A DNA stretch of 64,000 bases from assembly GCF_030247195.1 (NCBI RefSeq), contig NC_080672.1, positions 374,208,166 through 374,272,165 of the forward strand, written 5' to 3'. The stretch comes from Topomyia yanbarensis (taxonomy: Eukaryota; Arthropoda; Insecta; Diptera; Culicidae). The translations under genes and the position numbers were made by a program. The notes under the pieces are model-generated. The model searched no databases, was not told where the DNA came from, and worked only from the letters and a program-made list of their open reading frames with translations. Below, one piece after another: positions 34,691 through 46,486 of the stretch; positions within the stretch are counted from its first letter, which is position 1; the number at the start of each line of letters is the position of its first letter.

Positions 34691-35307
34691 TCTAGTTCGC
34701 AAGCAATTGCGTTCAGGAAAAAAATCAAGGAATATTAGAATACAACTTATTTTCCATCAGTCTTATTTTGAAACTTTCGCCGAATCTGCTCTTCCAAACT
34801 TTGATCTTTTGGGCAGGGCTGGTCTACCTGTTCGCCGTTTTATGCCGCGAGACATGAACTTCCATTGTTGCAAACAATTGTTGCCTATAGCGACTTATTG
34901 TAGAAACAAGGCACGCAGTGGAAAATGCTGTGGGACAAAATAAAACATTCGTGTAGGGAATGCTCCGATACGCTATCGACAACGACTAATTTCTACGTTT
35001 CCTTATACACTAAAGAGCGAGAGTCTGACCATCCCATTGTGAAAACATCTTCTAATGTGCCCATAAATTTCCGAAAGAGGAAAATCAGTTTTCTCTCCTA
35101 AGCTTCCTCGTAAAGGCCTGAGAGTGTCCCTTGAAGGGTGCTGTTACAAAACCGAAGTAAGTGGTTCCTGGTCTCGGTAGTCCCTACATTTTCCCCCATG
35201 TTTTACACTATGCATTTGCACTACGAATTATACGCGAAAGGCACTTCTGAACGTCGGATCGCCCCGCTTTTTTCCCAATATACGCGACACTACAAATGCA
35301 AATAAAA
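34691..35307. other. unassigned
   Basis: No gene or repeat was recognised. Confidence 0.3.
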
Positions 35308-36207
35308 AAGATGGGTGGGTAATGTCTAGGACATAACCGGAGTGTCGTGACTACTCGTTTGACTTGTAATTCAAATCGAATGATACTCAATGAAATATGT
35401 GGGAATGTTTCAAGTTATTCTTTATAATAATTATGGTGGTTCTGAAAAGAACCTTTGTTGTTGGCGTCTGCGTTGATAGGGGATGCGCTGGATTCTAAGC
35501 TCGTTGAGACATTCATTCATGAAATGAACAATTTTCTTGCTTTGAAATATCAATGTTAAAATCTCTCGAAACAACCATCGGAATCTTTTCCGTACAGAAA
35601 TGAACACGCTTAGCGAAAAACTAGGGGCGGGTAATGTCCGGGACATAACCGCGATGCTCATATTCTTAAAATTCTGCTTGTATCTCCTTCAAAAAGGCTA
35701 AATTTTGCGCATTAAGTTCGATTCACCGGGCTCAGCGAAATTTTCCTGGGGATCCCGTTCGTTAGTATATTCAGCAAAACAATTTTATTACCGAGTTCTC
35801 CGCGTTGAATACAGGTCAATAATTTCATATAATGATTTCAACATGCAGACAATGTACATGTATGACAGGTGGGAGTGTTCTGAAGTGGTTTTAGTGGAGG
35901 TAACAACATAAAATCATGTATTGGACATTTTACAATGATTCTCCTTAACCCTGCAAAACCACGTGGTTGGCAGCAGAGGGTTAAGTTGTTTGGAAGAGAT
36001 GACAGTTAATATATGATAACTAAAAATATAAAATTGTTCTATAAATTGCAAAGTTATTGCCGCGTTGACCTGAAAATTTGTCATTTCATTCATAAAGGAA
36101 CAATCATTGAAATTATGTCAATTTATGCTTTGCAAGATTTGAAATAACTTCGAAGTGTGGTCACGACACCCCTGTTATGTCATATACATTACCAACCCAT
36201 CTTTTTC
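35308..36207. mobile_element. 0.9-kb element with ~50-bp TIRs
   Basis: The left end AAGATGGGTGGGTAATGTCT followed by GACATAACCGGAGTGTCGTG is inverted at the right end as GTGGTCACGACACCCCTGTT then ATACATTACCAACCCATCTT. A third, partial copy of the terminal word lies at 35625-35657. A solo end is at 1848-1899. No transposase. The right end abuts the tandem histone-like array. Confidence 0.65.
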
Positions 36208-37600
36208 CATTTTGCCTTTGTCCTAATAAGGACGGTTTGTGGATAACTATGTTGATTCAAGACGGGAATCTTTTAAAACAATTCAAACCTTGCCGACGAT
36301 TGTTTTTACTGCGTACATCCGTACGATCTTTCCCCTTTCGCAGCTCACACCGAATGAGCACGGTTTTCATCATGGTGTTCCTATTTATTGACTTTACAAT
36401 GCAGATGGAAGGACGTCCTTTTGTTCGATAAATGAAAATATTTTCATCATTCGTTTTGGTGTAGCTTTCGCTTAGTGGTAGAGTTGCCACATTCACTGAT
36501 TTTTTTGGAAGGATTTGCAAAAACCTTCGGGTTTGTAGATTAGAAAAACATTTTCTGATTCACTGGTAAAAGTACAGAATTACCAAGCGCAAACTTAATA
36601 CTAGTTAATAAAAGAAACTTTCTAATTAAATTCTTTTTCCATTTTGCATTCGTCCTAATAAGGACGGTTTGTGGATAACTATGTTGATTCAAGACGGGAA
36701 TCTTTTAAAACAATTCAAACCTTGCCGACGATTGTTTTAACTGCGTACATCCGTACGATCTTTCCCCTTTCGCAGCTCACACCGAATGAGCACACTTTTC
36801 ATCAAGCTGTTCCTATTTATTGACTTTACAATGCAGATGGAAGGCCGTCCTTTTGTTCGATAAATGAAAATATTTTCATCATTCGTTTTGGTCTAGTTTT
36901 CGCTTAGTGGCAGAGTTGCCACATTCACTGATTTTCTTGGAAGAATTTGCAAAAACCTTCGGGTTTGTAGATTGGAAAAACATTTTCTTATGATTCACTG
37001 GTAAAAGTACAGAATTACCAAGCGCAAACTTAATACTAGTTAATAAAAGAAACTTTCTAATTAAATTCTTTTTCCATTTTGCCTTCGTCCTGATAAGGAC
37101 GGTTTGTCTATGTTGATACAAGACGGGAATCTTTTAAAACAAACATACGATCTTTCCCCTTTCGCAGCTCACACCGAATGAGCACGGTTTTCATCATGGT
37201 GTTCCTATTTATTGACTTTACAATGCAGATGGAAGGACGTCCTTTTGTTCGATAAATGAAAATATTTTCATCATTCGTTTTGGTGTAGCTTTCGCTTAGT
37301 GGTAGAGTTGCCACATTCACTGATTTTCTTGGAAGGATTTGCAAAAACCTTCGGGTTTGTAGATTAGAAAAACATTTTCTGATTCACTGGTAAAAGTACA
37401 GAATTACCAAGCGCAAACTTAATACTAGTTAATAAAAGAAACTTTCTAATTAAATTCTTTTTCCATTTTGCCTTCGTCCTAATAAGGACGGTTTGTGGAT
37501 AACTATGTTGATACAAGACGGGAATCTTTTAAAACAATTCAAACCTTGCAGACGATTGTTTTTACTGCGTACATCCATACGATCTTTCCCCTTTCGCAGC
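36208..37600 (-). repeat. tandem array with histone-type 3' stem-loops
   Basis: About 3.5 head-to-tail copies of a ~433-base unit, starting near 36208, 36640, 37075 (with a ~45-base deletion) and 37460. On the minus strand each unit holds a hairpin with a five- or six-base stem and four-base loop (CGTCCTTATTAGGACG; copies at 36220-36233, 36651-36666, 37086-37101, 37475-37490). A purine-rich AAATGGAAAAAGAATTT follows about 10 bases later, matching the layout of a replication-dependent histone 3' end (stem-loop plus histone downstream element). The fourth copy is preceded by the H1-like tail at 37601-37766. The units therefore look like repeated 3' ends of a histone gene, not whole genes. Confidence 0.65.
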
Positions 37601-37766
37601 TCACGCCGAATGAGTACGCTTTGCAGCCTTCGATGTTTTGGTGGCATTTTTAGTGGCAGTTACTACCGCCTTTTCAGTGACTGCGTTTCTTAGCCTTTGG
37701 CTTTTTGGACTTCTCACCGCCACCACCTCCACCAACGTTTTTCTTCTTCTCTCCGATGGTAGCTGA
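37601..37766 (-). pseudogene. histone-H1-like C-terminal fragment, frameshifted
   Basis: Minus-strand reading from 37766 gives SATIGEKKKNVGGGGGGEKS then KKPKAKK. A one-base shift near 37680 then continues VTEKAVVTATKNATKTSKAA and KRTHSA to TGA at 37603-37601. Lys/Ala-rich composition, the KKPKAKK word and the histone-type stem-loop 111-126 bases further on point to the tail of a linker histone. The globular domain is not visible upstream. Broken by the frameshift. The H1 assignment is by composition, so moderate confidence only. Confidence 0.45.
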
Positions 37767-39017
37767 TTTGATTGGTCGTCCGATGCAGCTTCTCACGACC
37801 ACGCACGTCTGTTATGCACTGCGTCTTACACACGTCTGGCTTTGAGAAAAGCTGCGACACCCCTATTTATAGGTTTTATCATTAATGTTGATTTCAATTT
37901 AAAGTAGTTTTTGAACTATTTAAACAAATTTTATATAGCAAAGAACGTATCGGTAGCAAGCATTGAACGTTTGCCTTCCGATTTATGAAACAAGATTGGC
38001 AATCCGTTTTGTAGAAGAAAAGTTAATAAGGTTCAAAATGTACGTAACGCTTTCGCTAATATGCACTACTATCGCTTTCTCACTCGTTCTCGTGCCGTGC
38101 ATGAGCCTTTCTTTTCCGCCCGGCTTCTAATGGCTTAACCAAAATAATATCCCGGCTTTCCCCCACCAACTGCTCTCGTCAAGCAACCCAATACGAATAA
38201 TCATAGGAACAAACATGTAGTGGACCTTTATATAAACTTTTCATTATTTTATTGTTCATTTGCTGCACCATTTTGACGGCTCTGTGCGGGATGGGCTGAA
38301 AATTTTCACTTTTCCGAGTCGTTTTCGAAAGATTTTTCAAAACACTATTTTTCCGTTGATAATGAATATCCTACATATTCCAAAATTTAATACAACATTG
38401 GTACAAATATTTTCGACAAAATGCCGAAGAAATTGATTAAATCCATTCAGTACAACAAAAGATATAAGCGTTCAAAATCTTACATCATTTTTCTTCCGAA
38501 ATTTTGAAAAGGGGCCCCTATATTGAAAGGTAAGTCGTTAGTCACGACAAAACCTGATGAACGCTGAAAAACTCGATTATTGGCACCGATCCGTCGACGG
38601 ATTAACGGACAGATCATCAGAGAAACAATGTTTCGTCTGGTGGCCAGGGCCTACGTTGTGTATTCGATTCATCCTGTGATTGCGATACACGGAACGTTCG
38701 CCATATGATGACAGCTATACATCGTTTTTATGCTAATTATTATGACAGTAGTGGTGAGCGCAATCATAAAAGAGACTGTGCTGCCAACATTCTCCCTACA
38801 AAATTGATGGTTTTATATTAACCCATCAACGACCATGCCCACATCGTTACAGTTACAGGAGGCTCTCCGTTTGATGGAGCATGGAAAGCACTCTTTGTCT
38901 TTCCTGGGGAAAACATGGGAGTTTTTGAGTACTTTATCTGAGAAATCATAGCAGATTATCTTAGTTTGAATTTTTTCGCAGTGCTCCATGCCGGGAATGT
39001 AGAATGATAATGAGAAG
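37767..39017. other. unassigned
   Basis: No gene was identified. A 30-codon frame at 38039-38131 starts with a hydrophobic run but lacks support. The stretch 38800-39017 may be further upstream LINE coding sequence of the fragment that follows, too decayed to read. Confidence 0.3.
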
Positions 39018-39895
39018 GTGGACATTTTGGCATTAGAAGTTTTTAAATATTTCTTCTCAGAGGACGCTCGAAAATTAGCAAATTTCGTGGAGCGATGGAA
39101 GTTTAGGAATCCCAAAGGTATCAACAAAGCTTGGTCCAAGAGAATGGACGAGGGTCATGACTTTATTCGGGTGATATCTCGGGTTATGTACAATTATTAG
39201 ACGTAGAAGGCCCATCTCCGGCGTATTGAAGTCTTGGTGGCGGTTATCGCGATATTAAACATGTTGTCTGGTCGTGCGCTAAGTATTCTAGTTCCAGATC
39301 TTCGTTAAACGAATCCCTTCGGCTTCGTTTCAGTCCAGTCCGAGATGATATACCAAATTCGTTTTTGCATGTATCAGGCAACTAGCAGTTGGGAAATTGG
39401 ATTCTGAGATGATTATGATTTTCATTGGTTCAGTTTTCGATAAAATACACTGAAAAAAATTCAGTTTGAAGAAGGAAAAGTTGTTTTTTTCAAATAACTT
39501 TTTTTCTTTAAAAGTGGCCAACTTGAATTTTTGACGGAACCTATCTTGGAACAAAATTTCATCTAAATCAAAAGTGGTTTTTTTTGTAAATCCACTTTAA
39601 ATTTTTAAAACCGATTTTTTTCAGTGTAGAAGTCGATGAAGAATTTTTTCAATATTTTTATTAAAACATTTGGCTAATTATGTGAAAATCACTCCTATAA
39701 TACTTGTAATTTTTAGACTATATCCATATGAAAAAAAAATGGGAAAAAAGTTTGACTCTTCAAAAGACAGTCTAGATCATTTTTGATAAAAACAAAGTAT
39801 GCAAAGTGGCTTTTTGACAAACTTCTTATGTACAGAAAGTTTCATTAAAATCGGAGAGGGTGCTGCCAACGTTTGTTCGAGTTAGCGCGAAATTC
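39018..39895 (+). pseudogene. LOA/I-like LINE C-terminus and 3' UTR, copy B5
   Basis: The most informative copy of the LINE. From about 39145 it reads FIRVISRVMYNY, then after stops KAHLRRIEVL. In the next frame follows GYRDIKHVVWSCAKY then RSSLNESLR, a pattern typical of the zinc-binding C-terminal segment of LOA/I-group LINE proteins. It continues into VRDDIPNS and the 3' UTR shared with the other five copies, ending at GCGAAATTCGTCAA near 39895. In-frame TAGs, a frameshift and a 10-base deletion show it is dead. Clade is by recognition of the H-V-V-W-S-C block. Confidence 0.65.
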
Positions 39896-41166
39896 GTCAA
39901 TATTGAAATTTTTATCATGCTGAAAGTCGGTCACACATTATATGAAACCACGATTTACTTTGAAAAAATTAGTATTACTGTTATTTAAAATACAAAATTT
40001 CATAAATAGTTATTTTGCAGTTGTGCTAATAATGGGGCAACCCATCCAGAACTTAGTGGGTCGTTTTGTCCGGTGATGAGCTTCTGTGAAGAAATGGACA
40101 ATTTTACACGCACACATAGTTTCAAGCTCGTTTCAAGCCTAAGATAGGAACTCCAATATTCTATTAAGCTACTCGAAATAGTTCCACCAAATCCAACTCT
40201 TTCTAAGTAGATGAAATGCTTACAGAAAAATAGTGCGAACTTTCATCGAAATGGCACTTTTGAAACTTTTGTGTATATTGTTGTTTTGCAGCATATTAAA
40301 AATACCAAACTAACTTAGTACGTTGATTTCATGAAATGATTCGGTTATCAGTCATTTTTACTTTTCATATAATTCAGGGGCCCTGGGGATGGAAGTTGAG
40401 CATTTTTCTACCCTATAAAGATCTCGTTACAACAAGTGAGACGCAAATAAACTTTTTTAATGAATTACAGCACTGTAGCATTTTAAAAAAACCGGATTTT
40501 TTTTTCTTGGTCCAAAATGTGCTTTAGGGTCTTGAAAATAATATAATAAAATACCGCAGGCGACAATAATTGCTAAATGTTCTAATTTTTAATTCAGCTG
40601 CAACGCCTCTTATGTATATCCCGATCGCACGGAAAACTTTAGCAGCGTTTTTCTCGAAACCACATGTTTTGAGCTGGCCGGAAACGAAACTAAAACAAAT
40701 GATACTTCAACGCTTTGAAATTTTTTTTAAAAAGACAATTTTGTGTCGATTTTTATGACATTTGAAGCGTTTCTTTTTACTAAAAAGATCGGATTTCGCT
40801 AAAAATAAAAATATCGAAAAAAATTTCTACGTACGTCGCTTGATATTGTTATAAGGAACCGCAAAAACTATAGTTTAAAGCTTATTTTTTCGTGTTCTAC
40901 AGTGGTATAACCGCTTAATTGAAGCAAAAAGATATTCAAAGCAGGTCATACCCAAAATGTAGAAACTTCTCTTTGTGACGACTTTCGATAAAGTATTATT
41001 CCAAAGAGTTTGGAGTAAGTGAGTTGTCATCGTTTTTATTTAAATTTAAACGTTCCGATTCTGCTATAGAATTGTACTATTTATCAAAAGCTACTTTAAA
41101 AACACATTCCTATTCCCGTTTTCCTAATCAAGTATCACAGCGAAATGTCGTATTGCAAACAATTAT
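39896..41166. other. unassigned
   Basis: No gene was recognised; the 3' UTR of the minus-strand cuticular gene presumably occupies the last part. Confidence 0.3.
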
Positions 41167-41502
41167 CTAGAGCAGCACCGGAGCAGCAGCGTAAGCAGCG
41201 AAGGCAGGGGCGGCGGCATATGCAACCGGAGCAGCGGCAGTGTAAGCGGCGGTATAGGCCAGAGGTGCGATTCCGTTGTAGTTACGGGTGAAGAACTGAG
41301 AGCTTTGGGCCGTTACGACGGCTGGAGCAGCAGCTACCACCGGTGCCGAGTAGGCTAGGGGGGCGACCAATCCTGGCTTGGCACTTACGCACGCCACGGC
41401 GAGAACGGCGAAGAAGATCTAAATAAACGAGAACGAAGAAGAATTCCGATAGAATAAAAACATATGGAAAATTATTTTAGATCTTACGATTTTGGCAAAC
41501 AT
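41167..41502 (-). CDS. low-complexity cuticular protein (gene 2)
   Basis: A secreted exoskeleton protein of 88 aa on the minus strand. Exon 1 (41502-41488) encodes MFAKI; a 69-bp phase-0 intron (GTAAGATC...TTTATTTAG, 41487-41419) follows; exon 2 (41418-41167) continues IFFAVLAVACVSA. The joined signal peptide is cleaved after about residue 18 (VSA/KPG). The mature part begins APLAYSAPVV and is almost entirely Ala, Val, Pro and Tyr, with one polar insert (SSQFFTRNYNG), ending AAAPVLL. There is no R&R consensus; CPLC-type by composition. The start is fixed by the signal peptide, consensus splice sites and the TATA/initiator pair upstream. It matches gene 1 at 18984 in exon structure and the APLAYSAP module. 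Confidence 0.9.
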
Positions 41503-41560
41503 GGTGAACGGTTTCGTGTTTTTAGCTGACTGATTGTAAAACGATTGAGTTGATTGGTGG

Positions 41561-41599
41561 AACTGATAACAGCGTTACCTACAACAATCATTATTTATA
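41561..41599 (-). promoter_or_regulatory. core promoter of cuticular gene 2
   Basis: On the minus strand, GTATAAATAA gives a TATA box (TATAAA at 41599-41594). The arthropod initiator TCAGTT is at 41566-41561, with the start A at about 41564, 35 bases downstream of the TATA. That leaves a 62-base 5' UTR before the ATG. Spacing is slightly long but typical of insect cuticle genes. Confidence 0.7.
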
Positions 41600-43957
41600 C
41601 CGAAATTGAAACCACCAAAGATGTAGAACCACCCACTTCTAATGGCATTCGATTAACCACCTCCATCGGATATGAAGCGAGTGGATCGAGAGAATCCTTC
41701 AAATCTTCATAAAAATGCAAGGGGCGTCAGTCGATTGTAATAAGTAAACAAACGTAAACAGGCAGGTATATATGATCCATGTGTAACTAGGTACTGTTCG
41801 ACGTTGGAAATAGTTTTTCGATTCGGGTATGCTTAAGAGGTACACACTTTATAGCTTTTTATTCCGATCAGCTGGTTAACGGTTGGGCATGCGTGACCAT
41901 GACACGTATTAGCAGTCGGCATTTGGTGTTTAAACGGTGGAAGAATATGGTTTGACAAAGTTCAATGTCCGTGAGGGTACTACTTGTATGACTATAATAC
42001 GGCTATAAATGAATTTTTATATTGTATACTCCAACGAAATTCACTATAGAGGTCCACACGATAGAAACAAAAGCATAGCTTCTTATAAAAGATTTAATCA
42101 AACTCATCTAATCATTCATTATTGCACTTTTCGCTAATTTCACTCGAATCATAATTTGAGATTATACTCAATATAGTAACTTATGCATTTTTTAACAAAA
42201 CTCTGCTTGTTGTTGATTAGAAAAAGGGACTACAAATTGATCTAAAATTGATCGAAAAAAATGAAACTCCGGCATAGGTGAAAATGGACACCGATGAGAC
42301 ATTATAAGTGCTTGTGTTGCATACGTCCTACATGTATTTTCTCTTTTGTTGTTAATTAATTCGTTAGGTGTCACGGATTTATCAACTGTAAACATTTTCT
42401 ATATCTTAAAATGAATTTCATAGAAAAAAAAATCTGTGATCTAGGCTACAATTTCTGAAAAAAAGCTTTTTATAATACATTAAAAATTCTCAAAAATCAT
42501 AGAAATGCGCAGAAATTTATATTATGCAGCAAAAAGCATTGAATTCTAAGCGATGCTGATGCACCGTGGGCTTGGACCAAAAATTATCGAAAGCTTTTTT
42601 TTATTCTCCTTTAAGCAAATATAATGCGAAGATCCCTTCGATAAAGTTGTAGAGCGTATTGTTACATAAAACTTTTTTAACCCGTTCATCGTCATAGCTT
42701 GTTGTGTGAATAATATCGTAAAAGCATATTTGTAATACCTGTGACATTTAATTACTTTTTCGTCGATTCTTTTATAGCTCAACTCGTGAACAGCACTTTT
42801 TAAACAATATTTTTTTCAATATCTTGTCATTGCTAATCGAACCATTCGTAGAAAATGTGTTTCAATGGAGACGCGTGATCTTCCCCCTTCTAAAATACGA
42901 CGAAAGCTCGAATAACCTATAATGTTATATAGCACATTGCTCATCCATAGTAGTAAACTTTATAGCACCGAAAGCTTCCATTTTACTCTCTGAAATCAAG
43001 CATCCTTGCCGTTTGGCATTTCTCTCGGAAAATTACTCCACTGACCAAGGATATATACACAAAACATTGCCTCCCGGTTCCTAGTTTCAACATCGCCGTC
43101 TCGCAAAGTGTTTGACGTTTCCGACTCGCGTGTGCTCTTTTTTATTTCCACTAAAATATTACAATTCATCTGTCCTCGTCTCCACTTCCACACACTGTTA
43201 TCAACAAGTTGCTCTGGGCTATTGGAGAAACTCTATCGCTGATCCCCGGAACGGCGTGCGTGTGCGGTAACGGATTGTTAGTTGTCCTTAATTCGCTGTT
43301 CGCTCCTTCTAGATAGTCATCGCCAGTTATCTCGAGTTTTCAGTCTATAGCATACTTTGCGTTTTCCTTTCCCGAGTATCCAATCTCCGGCTTCCGCTGC
43401 GGGAAAGCTATTCGCCAATTGAAGGATCTTGTGAAATAATAATACGCCACCTGAAAATCGACCCCGCCGTGTGAATGTGAGAAAATGAATAAGGTAAACC
43501 CCAAAGGCAATCTGAAATTCGACACATCTTCAGTACAGAAGAAACACCATCTCCAGCTCCTTCGTATCGTGAGTGTGTATCGATCAAAATGCTGCGGCTG
43601 CTGGAATGTGTAGGCTATAGCTGTAGTCTGTAGGCAAAAAGTTTTGCTGCAGTTCATTAAAAGTTGTCATCGTTGGGCGGTTCTGTTGCTCACTGTGCAC
43701 TAAAAGTAATTTGTTTATTTACTTCCGGAAACGAAAATTATTTACTTCTGGAAACAAAAACTTTTGATTTTTATCTTTAATTAGTGTTACCATTGTCACA
43801 TTGTCAGTCAAATTAATTCGAAGGGTTGTGACGTCAATGATAAACACATCGACGGTGCATTAGACCGGCTCAAATATTGTTCCATACAAAATATTAGCTT
43901 TTTCATATAAGAATTTTACAGCGTGATCTGTATGGAAAGTCGGCGAGAATCGTTCTA
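41600..43957. other. unassigned
   Basis: No gene was recognised. 43190-43660 is less AT-rich and could be an untranslated exon or retroelement part. The minus-strand open frame at 43657-43340 has no motif. Confidence 0.3.
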
Positions 43958-45707
43958 CAGGGTGTTTGGTTTATGGTTAAGAACCTCTCGAGGGATGATT
44001 GATTGTCATATTTGGAGAAAAAAACCGTTCTACACATACCTTCAAATCTCAACCGTTACTAAGTTATTGAATTTTTTGTGTTAAAAACTTAGTTGTCTTA
44101 AAATAGCTCTCACTCAAAAAATATACTTAGTATTTCAAATCTTTTGGATCCATTGGATATGTGAGAAAATTTTCCATTGAAAAATGTCCTCAAATTTTTC
44201 AGCTAATGAGGTTAAGTAACCTTTTTACAGTAATTTATTTAAAATTTAACAATTTTGATCGATTTTTCGTTCATTTTGCGAAAATCTTAATTGTTAACAT
44301 CACCATTTAAATAATTCATATTCTTAGTCTTGAAGAGTTGCATAATTTGTTCCTTGACATGATACACTTATCTTTTCTTGTTTTTATGCGTTTGGGTTAT
44401 TGAACTTGGATATTTTTATCTCATATTCACTTATACTAGCTCTTATTGAAAAAGTATGGCACTGATTGTACCTGTTCTTATTTTTATTCGAAAGCCAGGA
44501 AGATTTAGCATAGAATAAGGTATAAATACCTTTCAGTTAAGTGAATTTAGTATTCTTTTAGAAGTTAATTAGTTTAATATTAGTGTTATTATTAGCATTT
44601 TCGTTATTTTCTTAAAATAGTAAATAAGAAACAGCACCATTATTATCATGGAATTAATGCATCTCAGCAAGTTCTACAATTTTTCCTTTGGCTCCATTCA
44701 ATTATCTCATTTAGTTTCGAAGGAAAATCATTTTTATCACCTCGTTTCATATGCAAAAACAACGATTTCGAATCCACTACATTTGCGATCAGGCCATGCT
44801 GTGTCAACTATTAAATTGCAGCGAAATGAAAAGTGATAAGGATAAAGTGTCAAATAACAAGTTGTAGAGAATATTAAGGGGCACCAAATGAACAATAGTG
44901 ATGATAAATTTAGTTGATTGATAATTAGAATAATTACAAACGCTAATTTTGAGTTATTTTACTAGTAAAAAGTCATTTAGTACACTTAACTAAAGTACAT
45001 ACATCGAAAGGAAATTTTCTCAACTTTCCAATGAAGCCCTGGTAATAACGATATAAAGCATATTTTTTAGCTTAAAACCTTTTAAGCACTTGCAGGTCGA
45101 TTACAGGAAAAAACTAGAAGTGAAATTACAAGGAAATGAGAAGAGATAGGAATATCATGTTGAAGATAATAATAGATAGGGGGTGGGCGTAGCGTAGTTG
45201 GTAAATCGATTGCCTTGTACGCAGTGCACCTGTGTTCGAGTCCCGACCCCGCACATAGGGTTAGAAATTTTTCATAAGAGATTTTCCTAACCCGAAGAGG
45301 CGAATGACCTTAAGGTTAAAACCTCTATAATCGAAAAAAAAGTAATAATAGATATTGTTATAATCATAATTCATTATTTTGAGAAAATTAACAAAAACCT
45401 CATCAAAAACACCAACTTTGAACTACTTTACAATCAAAAGGCAATTAAAACTAATTAACTGAGATATATGAGAACACCATTCAATCGAATTTCAATTTAA
45501 TTCACCTTTCCAATGGAACCAAAAGATTTAAAATACGAGGTATACTTTTCGAGTTAGAGGTATTTTAAGATAAATAAGTTTTTTCACAAAAAGCTCAATA
45601 ACTCTGTAACGGTTGAGATTTGATGGTATGTACAGAACGATTTTTTTCTCCAAATATGACAGTCAATCACCCCTCGAGAGATTCTTAATCATGAACCAAA
45701 CACCCTG
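43958..45707. mobile_element. 1.75-kb element with long (~200 bp) TIRs
   Basis: The left end TA-CAGGGTGTTTGGTTTATGG, GAACCTCTCGAGGGATGATT and CATATTTGGAGAAAAAAA is inverted at the right end as TTTTTTTCTCCAAATATGAC, CCCCTCGAGAGATTC and CATGAACCAAACACCCTG-TA. Complementarity continues inward at lower identity (CTTTTGGATCCATTGGA against TCCAATGGAACCAAAAG). TA lies at both edges. The interior is AT-rich with no transposase. A SINE is nested at 45179-45342. Confidence 0.8.
45179..45342 (+). mobile_element. tRNA-derived SINE, complete
   Basis: The head resembles a tRNA, with polymerase III box A (TAGCGTAGTTGG, 45190-45201) and box B (GTTCGAGTCCC, about 45234-45244). The body ends in ACCTCTATAATCGAAAAAAA. 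It is flanked by an exact 12-base target duplication, TAATAATAGATA (45167-45178 and 45343-45354), so the copy is complete. Transcription would be by polymerase III and retrotransposition would borrow a LINE reverse transcriptase. A truncated relative is at 15245. Similar in type to Feilai elements of Aedes, not verified. Confidence 0.9.
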
Positions 45708-46486
45708 TATATACAGAATATACGGATTAATGTGTTCAAATTTACGATTTGTGCTACGCTGTATAGTTTGTAGTTAATGGCATATAGATTAATTACTATA
45801 TTTTTTTCCTATAGAAAGACTATTGATTTCGGAGGTACGGGTTTTAGAATGCGGTCACGTGGCACGTGAATATCTGTCATTGCACAGAATGTGGTAATGT
45901 GCACAACATTTTGATAACTGATTTCGTGGAATGTACAATTACTAAACTTAACGGAAATAATGGGTTTTGTGAAAGCAGTAATTATCTGCACCATGATTGG
46001 TCCATAGAATTCAACCAAGCAGCAGGCGTTGCTAGGACTGCCTCTTTGTACGTAGGAAAAAAATGTAAGGGGTTATATACAAAGTTGTGGCGAAAAAGAG
46101 AGCTAAGTTCGTGATTTTTTTAAGCGTCCTATGCAAATTTTATTTGAAAAAGCGAAAGGCAGTTCGCTGGTAGCACTATCGAAGATAGAAAAAACAAGTT
46201 GAATTAAAAAAATATTAAATTGAATTAAAAAAAATTGAGATCAAAAAACTAGAAATATTATTGAAGAAAAATGTATTGTGATTCACTTGAATGGATCGGT
46301 TTCCCAATAAAAAAAATCTTGCAAAATATAACAAGTTGACCAAAAAATTGAGTGTTCAAAATTTGAAAAAAAAATTCTTTGCGAAAAATCGAAAAAATTT
46401 TGATGAAAGAGGAACCGAGAATGTAAATACAAACAATTAAAAAAGAAAATGAAAATCGGATGAATAGTTTTTGAGATATCACTTGA
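45708..46486. other. unassigned
   Basis: No gene was recognised. GGGGTTATATACAAAGTTG near 46074 is inverted at about 47155-47175, suggesting a repeat around the SINE at 46487. Confidence 0.3.

Noticed and set aside
36208..37600. CRISPR-like array
   Set aside because: The repeats are ~430-base head-to-tail units without short spacers, in a eukaryotic genome.
38039..38131. 30-codon frame beginning MYVTLSLICTTIAFSLVLV
   Set aside because: Looks like a signal peptide but ends after 30 codons with no donor site or downstream exon that I could support.
45179..45255. A functional tRNA gene
   Set aside because: Box A and box B are present, but the segment continues into a SINE body with tail and 12-base target duplication.
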